Notes under the pieces: model-generated
Seen by the model: only the letters and a program-made list of their open reading frames with translations
The model's database searches: none
What the model was told of the DNA's origin: nothing
In this document: in pieces, positions 51,647 to 58,721 of the stretch
Layout of the letters: each line of letters opens with the position of its first letter
Position numbering within the stretch: the first letter of the stretch is position 1
Assembly: GCA_021647405.1 (NCBI GenBank)
Contig: JAKIUU010000003.1
Span: 1 to 64,000 of the forward strand
Source of the DNA: Flavobacteriaceae bacterium
GTDB taxonomy: Bacteria; Bacteroidota; Bacteroidia; Flavobacteriales; Flavobacteriaceae
Direction: 5' to 3'
DNA length: 64,000 nucleotides
Translations under genes and position numbers: made by a program

Positions 51647-52045
51647 TTAATAAACGTAACACAAAATCTCTCCTCCTACATTTTCTTGACGTGCTTGCTT
51701 GTTTGTCATAACGCCTTTTGATGTAGAAACTATTGCAATACCCAAACCATTTAAGACACGAGGCATCTCTGATGAACTTGAATATTTTCTTAAACCTGGT
51801 GTACTGATACGTTGTAATTTTCTAATTACAGGTTCTTTAGTAAGCCTGTCGTATTTCAAGGCAATTTTAATTGAACCTTGTACACTGTCATCTAAAAATT
51901 TGTAACTCAAAATAAAACCTTGATCAAACAAAATTTTTGTCATTTCTTTTTTTAAGCCAGATGCGGGTATTTCTACCACACGTTTACCTGCGCTTACAGC
52001 ATTTCTAACACGTGTTAGATAATCTGCTATTGGATCTGTATTCAT
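51647..52045 (-). CDS. rpsH: 30S ribosomal protein S8
   Basis: 132 residues. 'DPIADYLTRVRNAVSAGKRVVEIPASGLKK' and 'VLNGLGIAIVSTSKGVMTNKQA' identify S8, a primary 16S binder and, in E. coli, the spc-operon repressor. The 61-nt gap before it holds an inverted repeat. Confidence 0.97.
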   Translation of the reverse strand: MNTDPIADYLTRVRNAVSAGKRVVEIPASGLKKEMTKILFDQGFILSYKFLDDSVQGSIKIALKYDRLTKEPVIRKLQRISTPGLRKYSSSSEMPRVLNGLGIAIVSTSKGVMTNKQARQENVGGEILCYVY

Positions 52046-52058
52046 ATATTTAATTTGC

Positions 52059-52095
52059 GGTTTTGGTATTTAACAATGGTGTTAAACCTGAAACC
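52059..52095 (-). promoter_or_regulatory. Intercistronic hairpin before rpsH
   Basis: On the transcript TTTAACA pairs with TGTTAAA around a CCAT loop, and GGTTT pairs with AAACC as an outer stem. It lies between rpsN and rpsH and may be a regulatory or processing site. AT-rich stems weaken the case. Confidence 0.35.
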
Positions 52096-52106
52096 AATTT
52101 ATAATT

Positions 52107-52376
52107 TTACCAACTGGCTTTTTTTACACCTGGTATTAATCCTTGATTGGCCATTTCTCTAAATGTAACACGAGAAATACCAAATTGACGGACATATCCT
52201 TTTGGGCGTCCTGTTAATTTACAACGGTTGTGTAAACGCACAGGAGAAGCATTTTTTGGAAGCTTTTGTAAACCCTCATAATCGCCTGCTTCTTTTAAAG
52301 CTTTGCGTTTAGCTGCATATTTTGCGACTAGTTTTTGTCTTTTAACCTCACGGGCTTTCATTGATTCTTTTGCCAT
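52107..52376 (-). CDS. rpsN: 30S ribosomal protein S14, zinc-free long form
   Basis: 89 residues, the long form. 'MAKESMKAREVKRQKLV' and 'CKLTGRPKGYVRQFGISRVTFREMANQGLIPGVKKASW' define S14. The short form has a C-x-x-C/C-x-x-C zinc site; here only one Cys is present, so zinc is not bound. It lies 3 nt after rplE. Confidence 0.96.
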   Translation of the reverse strand: MAKESMKAREVKRQKLVAKYAAKRKALKEAGDYEGLQKLPKNASPVRLHNRCKLTGRPKGYVRQFGISRVTFREMANQGLIPGVKKASW

Positions 52377-52379
52377 CGT

Positions 52380-52931
52380 CTAGTTCTTTTTAAAAGGTAA
52401 ACCTAATTCGGTTAGTAATGATTTTGCTTCTTTATCGGTTTGAGCCGTAGTTACAAAAGTAATATCCATACCATTAATTTTGTGAACTTTATCAATGTTG
52501 ATTTCTGGAAAAATAATTTGTTCGGTTATCCCTAAATTATAATTACCACGTCCATCAAAACCATGGGCTTTTATTCCGCTAAAATCTCTAACTCTTGGTA
52601 ATGCAGAAGTTACTAATCTGTCTAAAAATTCATACATTTTTACACCTCTTAGTGTCACTTTTACACCAACTTCAACACCTTTACGTAATTTGAAAGCTGC
52701 TACGTCTTTTTTAGATTTAGTTGCAATAGCTTTTTGACCACAAATAGTTGTAATCTCATCTACAGCATATTCAATTAATTTTTTATCGACTATTGCTGCA
52801 CCAACACCTTTACTAATTACAATTTTTTGTAATTTAGGTACTTGCATAACACTTTTATAGCCGTATTCTTCTTTAAGAGCTGCTACTATTTTGCCCTTAT
52901 ATTCTCCTTTAAGTCTTGGTATATATTCCAT
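52380..52931 (-). CDS. rplE: 50S ribosomal protein L5
   Basis: 183 residues. 'MQVPKLQKIVISKGVGAA', 'VGVKVTLRGVKMYEFLDRLV' and 'FDGRGNYNLGITEQIIFPEI' are L5 hallmarks. It binds 5S rRNA and contacts P-site tRNA. It lies 2 nt after rplX. Confidence 0.97.
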   Translation of the reverse strand: MEYIPRLKGEYKGKIVAALKEEYGYKSVMQVPKLQKIVISKGVGAAIVDKKLIEYAVDEITTICGQKAIATKSKKDVAAFKLRKGVEVGVKVTLRGVKMYEFLDRLVTSALPRVRDFSGIKAHGFDGRGNYNLGITEQIIFPEINIDKVHKINGMDITFVTTAQTDKEAKSLLTELGLPFKKN

Positions 52932-52933
52932 AA

Positions 52934-53242
52934 CTAAATAACTTCTCCAGATTTTTTAGAAAATCTAACTTTTTTATCGCCTTCAAATTTATAGCCTACT
53001 CTTGTAGCTTCGCCTTTAACAACGAGCATTAGGTTAGATATATGTAATGAAGCTTCTTTTTTAACAATGCCGCCTTGTGGACTTTGAGCACTAGGTTTGG
53101 TATGTTTAGATACCATATTAACACCCTCTACAATGGCGCGGTTTTTATCACGAAAGATCGTTACTATTTTTCCTTCTTTGCCTTTTTGTTCACCAGCAAT
53201 TACCCTTACAGTATCTCCAGATTTTATTTTTAACTTTGTCAT
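52934..53242 (-). CDS. rplX: 50S ribosomal protein L24
   Basis: 102 residues with a KOW motif: 'IKSGDTVRVIAGEQKGKEGKI'. 'RAIVEGVNMVSKHTKPSAQSPQGGI' follows, as in L24. It is an early initiator of 50S assembly. It lies 12 nt after rplN. Confidence 0.96.
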   Translation of the reverse strand: MTKLKIKSGDTVRVIAGEQKGKEGKIVTIFRDKNRAIVEGVNMVSKHTKPSAQSPQGGIVKKEASLHISNLMLVVKGEATRVGYKFEGDKKVRFSKKSGEVI

Positions 53243-53254
53243 AATATTAAAGTT

Positions 53255-53626
53255 TTAAAGCACTTCTGGTGCTAATGATACAATTTTCATGAATTGTTTA
53301 TCACGTAATTCTCTGGCCACAGGACCAAAAACACGTGTCCCTCTCATCTCTCCAGAGACAGAATCTAAAAGCACACACGCATTATCATCAAATCTTATAT
53401 AAGATCCGTCTTTACGTCTTATTTCTTTTTTAGTTCTAACAACCACTGCTTTTGCCACTTGGCCTTTTTTAACTTGACCATTTGGTGTAGCATCTTTTAT
53501 TGTTACTACAATTTTATCTCCAATAGAAGCATACCTTCTTTTGGTTCCGCCTAAAACTCTAATAACAAGAACTTCTTTTGCTCCAGTATTATCGGCTACT
53601 TTTAATCTTGATTCTTGTTGTAACAT
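53255..53626 (-). CDS. rplN: 50S ribosomal protein L14
   Basis: 123 residues. 'MLQQESRLKVADNTGAKEVLVIRVLGG' and 'IRFDDNACVLLD...MRGTRVFGPVARELR' identify L14. It forms intersubunit bridges. It lies 2 nt after rpsQ. Confidence 0.97.
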   Translation of the reverse strand: MLQQESRLKVADNTGAKEVLVIRVLGGTKRRYASIGDKIVVTIKDATPNGQVKKGQVAKAVVVRTKKEIRRKDGSYIRFDDNACVLLDSVSGEMRGTRVFGPVARELRDKQFMKIVSLAPEVL

Positions 53627-53628
53627 AA

Positions 53629-53886
53629 CTATTTAGCTCTTTCAAGGATTTCTACTAGTCTCCAACGTTTAGATTTACTCAATGGACGTGTTTCCATTAT
53701 CTTAACAGTATCTCCTTCGTTGCAATCGTTTTTTTCATCGTGCGCAACATATTTTTTAGTGTTTAACACGTACTTACCGTACATAGGATGTTTTACACGT
53801 TTTACCTCTGCAACTACAATAGATTTCTCCATTTTATTGCTGGTAACTATTCCTATTCTTTCTTTTCTAAGATTTCTTTTTTCCAT
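53629..53886 (-). CDS. rpsQ: 30S ribosomal protein S17
   Basis: 85 residues, an OB-fold. 'RIGIVTSNKMEKSIVVAEVKRVKHPMYGKY' and 'VKIMETRPLSKSKRWRLVEI' identify S17. It binds 16S rRNA early. It lies 16 nt after rpmC. Confidence 0.97.
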   Translation of the reverse strand: MEKRNLRKERIGIVTSNKMEKSIVVAEVKRVKHPMYGKYVLNTKKYVAHDEKNDCNEGDTVKIMETRPLSKSKRWRLVEILERAK

Positions 53887-53902
53887 CTTTTACTAAATAC
53901 AA

Positions 53903-54094
53903 TTATTGTATTGCTCTTTTAGTTAATTCTGTTGCAATTCTTGCTACAGTTCTTCTAAGCATTCTTAATTGAATTGGATTCTCAAGTGGCGAAACAGCAT
54001 GAGTCATTTTAAGATCGCCATAACTTTTCTTTAGATCTTTAAATTTTTCTTGCAGTTCTTCAACAGACAATTCTTTTATTTCTGATTGTTTCAT
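53903..54094 (-). CDS. rpmC: 50S ribosomal protein L29
   Basis: 63 residues from the ATG at 54094, the standard L29 length; a TTG at 54106 would extend it by four into the rplP stop. 'IKELSVEELQEKFKDLKKSYGDLKMTHAVSPLENP' and 'LRRTVARIATEL' fit L29, which sits near the peptide exit and SRP docking site. The spacer to rplP is 12 nt. Confidence 0.94.
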   Translation of the reverse strand: MKQSEIKELSVEELQEKFKDLKKSYGDLKMTHAVSPLENPIQLRMLRRTVARIATELTKRAIQ

Positions 54095-54106
54095 TTTACT
54101 TTTCAA

Positions 54107-54535
54107 TTAAGCGTTATCAAAATCTCTAGCAATAATAAACTTTGTTTTAACAGGCAATTTTTGGGCTGCTAAACGCAAAGCTTCTTTTGCAATTTCTAAG
54201 GATACTCCACCTACTTCAAACATAATTCTACCAGGTTTAATTGGAGCCACCCAATATTCTGGTGCTCCTTTACCTTTACCCATACGTACTTCAAGAGGTT
54301 TCTTTGTAATAGGTTTGTCTGGAAAAATTTTAATCCATAACTGACCTTCTCTTTTCATATAACGTGTTGCAGCAATACGAGCAGCCTCTATCTGACGGGC
54401 AGTAATCCAATTTTGTTCAAGAGATTTTATACCAAACATTCCGTTAGAAAGTCTATGACCTCTAGATGAAATTCCTTTCAACTGGCCTTTTCCTTTCTGT
54501 ACCTTGCGGTATTTTGTCCTTTTTGGTTGTAACAT
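54107..54535 (-). CDS. rplP: 50S ribosomal protein L16
   Basis: 142 residues. 'MLQPKRTKYRKVQKGKGQLKG', 'GQLWIKIFPDKPITKKPLEVRMGKGKG' and 'VGGVSLEIAKEALRLAAQKLPVKTKF' identify L16, near the A-site tRNA and peptidyl-transferase centre. It lies 18 nt after rpsC. Confidence 0.97.
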   Translation of the reverse strand: MLQPKRTKYRKVQKGKGQLKGISSRGHRLSNGMFGIKSLEQNWITARQIEAARIAATRYMKREGQLWIKIFPDKPITKKPLEVRMGKGKGAPEYWVAPIKPGRIMFEVGGVSLEIAKEALRLAAQKLPVKTKFIIARDFDNA

Positions 54536-54553
54536 TTTCTAAATTTTAAAAAA

Positions 54554-55282
54554 TTAATTTCTTCTGCGAGGTTGTTGTCTTTTTCCTCTTCCGCCACCTG
54601 ATGGGCCTCCTTTGCTTTGTTTTTTAGACAAACCTACTAAAGGACTTAGTTCTCTCTTACCATATACCTCACCTTTCATAATCCATACTTTAACACCTAT
54701 TTTTCCATAAGTAGTATTAGATTCTTCAAGTGCATAATCTATATCGGCTCTAAAAGTAGACAGAGGGATCCTACCTTCTTTATAATTTTCTGAACGGGCC
54801 ATCTCAGCACCATTTAATCTCCCAGAAATCTGAACTTTTATACCTTCGGCATTCATTCTAATGGCAGCTGCTATCGCCATTTTAATGGCACGTCTGTAAG
54901 AAATTCTATTTTCTATTTGACGGGCTATGCTTGCAGCTACTAATTTTGCATCAACTTCTGGACGTTTAATTTCAAAAATATTTATTTGAACTTCTTTTTG
55001 AGTGATTTTTTTAAGCTCTTCTTTTAACTTGTCTACCTCTTGACCGCCTTTACCAATAATGATACCAGGGCGCGCCGTTGTGATAGTAACGGTTACAAGT
55101 TTAAGTGTTCGCTCAATAATAACTCTAGATACACTTGCTTTTGCTAAACGTGCGAACACGTATTCTCTAATTTTGTAATCTTCTACAATTTTATCACCGT
55201 AGTCTTTTCCACCATACCAGTTAGATTCCCATCCTCTGATAATTCCTAAACGATTTCCTATTGGATTAGTTTTTTGTCCCAT
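54554..55282 (-). CDS. rpsC: 30S ribosomal protein S3
   Basis: 242 residues with a KH domain ('TTARPGIIIGKGGQEVDKLKEELKK') and the S3 C-terminal part 'RAIKMAIAAAIRMNAEGIKVQISGRLNGAEMAR'. A Gly/Lys/Arg-rich tail follows. S3 lines the mRNA entry channel. It lies 5 nt after rplV. Confidence 0.97.
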   Translation of the reverse strand: MGQKTNPIGNRLGIIRGWESNWYGGKDYGDKIVEDYKIREYVFARLAKASVSRVIIERTLKLVTVTITTARPGIIIGKGGQEVDKLKEELKKITQKEVQINIFEIKRPEVDAKLVAASIARQIENRISYRRAIKMAIAAAIRMNAEGIKVQISGRLNGAEMARSENYKEGRIPLSTFRADIDYALEESNTTYGKIGVKVWIMKGEVYGKRELSPLVGLSKKQSKGGPSGGGRGKRQQPRRRN

Positions 55283-55287
55283 GCTAC

Positions 55288-55698
55288 TTAATTAATTGTT
55301 TTAGATTCAGTTGTTCCTAAGATTAACGTTACATGATTAGAACGTTTTCTTATTCTGTGCGCTCTTCCTTGTGGAGCTGGGCGCAACCTTTTAACCATAG
55401 TTGCTGAATCTACAAAAATCTCTTTTACTATTAAACCAGCATCTTCTAATGAAGCATCCTCGTTTTTGGCTTGCCAATTGGCTAAAGCCGATAATAATAA
55501 TTTTTCTAAATTTCTAGAAGCTTCTTTAGGACTAAATTTTAAGATTTGAAGTGCTTTTTCAACTTCAACACCTCTCACTTGGTCGGCTACAAGACGCATT
55601 TTTCTAGGTGACGTAGGACAACCTTTAAGCCTGGCAAAAGACAAAGTCTTTTTAGCCTCTTTACGCTTTAGTGCTGATTCTTTTTTTCTAACTCCCAT
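55288..55698 (-). CDS. rplV: 50S ribosomal protein L22
   Basis: 136 residues. 'ARLKGCPTSPRKMRLVADQVRG', and the tunnel-lining hairpin 'RLRPAPQGRAHRIRKRSNHVTLIL', identify L22, a macrolide-site protein. It lies 7 nt after rpsS. Confidence 0.97.
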   Translation of the reverse strand: MGVRKKESALKRKEAKKTLSFARLKGCPTSPRKMRLVADQVRGVEVEKALQILKFSPKEASRNLEKLLLSALANWQAKNEDASLEDAGLIVKEIFVDSATMVKRLRPAPQGRAHRIRKRSNHVTLILGTTESKTIN

Positions 55699-55705
55699 AA
55701 CCTAC

Positions 55706-55984
55706 TTATTTTTTTCCTTTATTTTTTGCCCCTGCATGACCTCTAAAAGATCTTGTGGGTGAAAATTCTCCTAATTTATGACCTACCATATTTTCTGTAA
55801 TATAAACAGGTACAAATTGTCTTCCGTTATGAACAGCAATTGTCTGTCCAACAAAATCTGGTGTAATCATTGAGGCTCTTGACCATGTTTTAATTACTTT
55901 TTTCTTCCCAGATTCTACATTTGTTTGTACTTTCTTATCTAATTGTATAGATACAAAAGGTCCTTTTTTTAATGAACGTGCCAT
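55706..55984 (-). CDS. rpsS: 30S ribosomal protein S19
   Basis: 92 residues. 'MARSLKKGPFVSIQLDKKV', 'TWSRASMITPDFVGQTIAVHNGRQFVPVYITENMVGHKLGEFSPTR'-type core words identify S19, in the 30S head. It lies 6 nt after rplB. Confidence 0.97.
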   Translation of the reverse strand: MARSLKKGPFVSIQLDKKVQTNVESGKKKVIKTWSRASMITPDFVGQTIAVHNGRQFVPVYITENMVGHKLGEFSPTRSFRGHAGAKNKGKK

Positions 55985-55990
55985 ACTTTC

Positions 55991-56818
55991 TTAATTATTT
56001 TTTCTACGTTCTAAAATATATTTGTTACTAGCCTTGGTCTTAGATCTGGTTTTGAAACCTTTTGCAGGTATGCCATTTCTAGAACGTGGATGTCCACCAG
56101 ACGATTTACCTTCGCCACCACCCATTGGATGATCAACAGGATTCATTACAACCGCTCTTGTTCTTGGACGGCGTCCTAACCATCTTGACCGTCCTGCTTT
56201 ACCAGAAACGAGCAATTGGTGATCTGAGTTAGATACCACACCTATTGTAGCCATGCAGGTAACCAAAATCAATCTGGTTTCTCCTGAAGGTAATTTAATA
56301 GTTGCGTATTTGCCTTCTCTTGCCATAAGTTGTGCAAAAGCACCCGCGCTTCGTGCCATAATGGCGCCTTGACCTGGTTTTAACTCTATACAAGATATGG
56401 TTGTTCCTAATGGAATTTTATCTAAAGTTAATGCGTTTCCAATATCGGGGGTTGCCCCGTTACCAGAAATAACTTTTTGACCAATTTTTAATCCTTGCTG
56501 TGCTACAATATACCGTTTTTCTCCATCGGCATAAACCAATAAAGCGATAAAAGCTGTTCTGTTAGGATCGTATTCTATACTCTTAACAGTAGCAGGAATT
56601 CCATTTTTATTTCTTTTAAAATCAATAATGCGGTATCTTTTCTTATGCCCACCACCTAAGTAGCGCATCGTCATTCTACCGTCACTATTTCTACCACCTG
56701 ATCGTTTTTTCGAAGCTAATAAACTTTTCTCCGGCTTATCAGTTGTAAGGCTGTCAAAACCGTTTACAACTCTAAAACGCTGACCTGGGGTTACTGGTTT
56801 TAATTTTCTTAATGACAT
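55991..56818 (-). CDS. rplB: 50S ribosomal protein L2
   Basis: 275 residues. 'GRMTMRYLGGGHKKRYRIIDF' and the highly conserved 'GVVMNPVDHPMGGGEG' peptide (with H near the peptidyl-transferase region) identify L2. It is one of the largest primary 23S binders. It lies 3 nt after rplW. Confidence 0.97.
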   Translation of the reverse strand: MSLRKLKPVTPGQRFRVVNGFDSLTTDKPEKSLLASKKRSGGRNSDGRMTMRYLGGGHKKRYRIIDFKRNKNGIPATVKSIEYDPNRTAFIALLVYADGEKRYIVAQQGLKIGQKVISGNGATPDIGNALTLDKIPLGTTISCIELKPGQGAIMARSAGAFAQLMAREGKYATIKLPSGETRLILVTCMATIGVVSNSDHQLLVSGKAGRSRWLGRRPRTRAVVMNPVDHPMGGGEGKSSGGHPRSRNGIPAKGFKTRSKTKASNKYILERRKNN

Positions 56819-56821
56819 TTT

Positions 56822-57112
56822 TTAAATATTGTTATAAAAATCAATACTATCTCCTTCTGCCAACTCTACAATTGCTTTTTTATAGGCGCCAATTACCGAA
56901 GTAACCATGCCTTTTTTAGTGAATTTTGAACTTCTTTTTACAGGGTAGTTCATAGTTCTTACTTTAGCAACTTCAACGCCATAAGCTGTTTCAACAGCTT
57001 TACGAATTTGAATTTTGTTGGCTTTATTATTCACAACAAAACCATAGCGGTTAAACAACTCGCTATCGTTTGTCATTTTTTCTGATATAATAGGTTTAAT
57101 TATAATTCTCAT
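56822..57112 (-). CDS. rplW: 50S ribosomal protein L23
   Basis: 96 residues. 'IIKPIISEKMTNDSE' and 'NKIQIRKAVETAYGVEVAKVRTMNYP' identify L23, the docking site for trigger factor and SRP at the tunnel exit. It lies 2 nt after rplD. Confidence 0.97.
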   Translation of the reverse strand: MRIIIKPIISEKMTNDSELFNRYGFVVNNKANKIQIRKAVETAYGVEVAKVRTMNYPVKRSSKFTKKGMVTSVIGAYKKAIVELAEGDSIDFYNNI

Positions 57113-57114
57113 CC

Positions 57115-57744
57115 CTATTTGCTTAAATTAGATTCTACATCTTCTAAAACGCTCTCTGATAAAATCAATTTATTAGCGTTCGAAAGATTATATGTGTTTA
57201 TGTTTGAGCTATTTACAACCTTAGCTCTTTTTAAATTACGTGATGCCAAATATACGTTATTATTTGACTCTCCCAACACGAACATTGATTTTTTACTTTC
57301 TACACCTAAAGCTTTTAAAACTTCAATAAAGTTTTTAGTTTTTGGCGTCTCAAAATTAAAATCTTCAAGTACTATTAAATTATCTTCTTTTACCTTTATA
57401 GATAAAGCCGATTTACGTGCCAATCGTTTTAAATTTTTATTTAATTTAAAACCATAATTTCTAGGTCTTGGACCAAAAACACGTCCACCACCTCTAAATA
57501 TAGGCGACTTTATACTACCAGCTCTGGCGGTACCTGTCCCTTTTTGTTTCTTGATTTTTCTGGTACTTCCAACTATATCTGCACGTTCTTTAGCCTTATG
57601 CGTTCCTTGTCTTTGATTGGCCAAGTATTGCTTAACATCTAAATACAATGCATGATTGTTAGGTTCTATACCAAAAATAGCATCCGATAGCTCAACTTTT
57701 CTACCAGTGTCTTTTCCTTTAATGTCTAAAACAGCTACCTTCAT
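57115..57744 (-). CDS. rplD: 50S ribosomal protein L4
   Basis: 209 residues. The tunnel loop contains 'QGTHKAKERADIVGSTRKIKKQKGTGTARAGS', with 'PIFRGGGRVFGPRPRNY' after it. L4 lines the exit tunnel and in E. coli represses the S10 operon. Its ATG shares one base with the rplC stop (TAATG). Confidence 0.97.
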   Translation of the reverse strand: MKVAVLDIKGKDTGRKVELSDAIFGIEPNNHALYLDVKQYLANQRQGTHKAKERADIVGSTRKIKKQKGTGTARAGSIKSPIFRGGGRVFGPRPRNYGFKLNKNLKRLARKSALSIKVKEDNLIVLEDFNFETPKTKNFIEVLKALGVESKKSMFVLGESNNNVYLASRNLKRAKVVNSSNINTYNLSNANKLILSESVLEDVESNLSK

Positions 57745-58361
57745 TATTTCTCAATGGTTATATAAGAATTTTTATGTCCTGGAATAGCCCCTTTTACTAC
57801 CAAAAGGTTTTTCCCTGGAATCACTTTTAAAACTCTTAAGTTTTGAACTTTTACTTTATCACCACCCATACGACCTGCCATACGCATTCCTTTAAAAACG
57901 CGTGCAGGATAAGAGGCTGCTCCAATAGACCCTGGCGCACGCAATCTGTTGTGCTGCCCGTGAGTGGCTTGACCAACGCCAGCAAAACCGTGACGTCTAA
58001 CTACTCCTTGGAATCCTTTACCTTTAGAAATACCTGTAACATCAACAAACTCTCCTTCTTCAAAGAAAGTCACATCAATTTGGTCTCCTAATTTATACTC
58101 TTCTTTAAATCCTTGGAATTCAACAACACGCTTTTTAGCTTCAGATCCAGCTTTTTTAAAGTGCCCTTTGAGCGCTTTAGTTGTATGCTTTTCTGTTTTG
58201 TCATCGAAACCAAGTTGTAACGCTTCATACCCGTCAACCGCTTTGGTTCTGACTTGGGTAACTACGCAAGGACCTACTTGAACAACGGTACATGGTATGT
58301 TTTTACCATTGGCGTCGTAAATACTGGTCATTCCGATTTTTTTACCTATTAACCCAGACAT
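57744..58361 (-). CDS. rplC: 50S ribosomal protein L3
   Basis: 205 residues. 'GLIGKKIGMTSIYDANGKNIPCTVV' and 'GVVRRHGFAGVGQATHGQHNRLRAPGSIG' identify L3. It lies 43 nt after rpsJ and overlaps rplD by one base. Confidence 0.97.
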   Translation of the reverse strand: MSGLIGKKIGMTSIYDANGKNIPCTVVQVGPCVVTQVRTKAVDGYEALQLGFDDKTEKHTTKALKGHFKKAGSEAKKRVVEFQGFKEEYKLGDQIDVTFFEEGEFVDVTGISKGKGFQGVVRRHGFAGVGQATHGQHNRLRAPGSIGAASYPARVFKGMRMAGRMGGDKVKVQNLRVLKVIPGKNLLVVKGAIPGHKNSYITIEK

Positions 58362-58404
58362 ATTTATATTAAATTAATTATTATAATTATTACTTAAATA
58401 TTAA

Positions 58405-58710
58405 TTACACTTTTATTTCTACTTCAACACCACTAGGCAATTCTAGCTTCATTAAGGCATCAATTGTTTTAGAAGACGAACTGTAAATATCTAACAAACG
58501 CTTATAAGAACACAATTGAAATTGCTCTCTAGATTTTTTGTTTACGTGTGGTGAACGCAAAACCGTAAAGATTTTTTTATGTGTTGGTAAAGGGATAGGA
58601 CCATTAATTATAGCACCTGAACTCTTTACTGTTTTTACGATTTTTTCGGCAGATTTATCCACTAAATTGTAATCGTATGATTTTAGTTTAATTCTAATTT
58701 TTTGACTCAT
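58405..58710 (-). CDS. rpsJ: 30S ribosomal protein S10
   Basis: 101 residues. 'QKIRIKLKSYDYNLVDKSAEKI', 'GPIPLPTHKKIFTVLRSPHVNKKSREQF' and 'LELPSGVEVEIKV' identify S10, in the 30S head and the NusB-NusE antitermination complex. It lies 11 nt after fusA; the usual tuf gene between them is missing. Confidence 0.97.
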   Translation of the reverse strand: MSQKIRIKLKSYDYNLVDKSAEKIVKTVKSSGAIINGPIPLPTHKKIFTVLRSPHVNKKSREQFQLCSYKRLLDIYSSSSKTIDALMKLELPSGVEVEIKV

Positions 58711-58721
58711 TCTTTTATAAT

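Noticed and set aside
57119..57457. 112-residue plus-strand frame opposite rplD
   Set aside because: Shadow of a conserved ribosomal gene; Ser/Leu-rich composition comes from reversed Lys/Glu codons.
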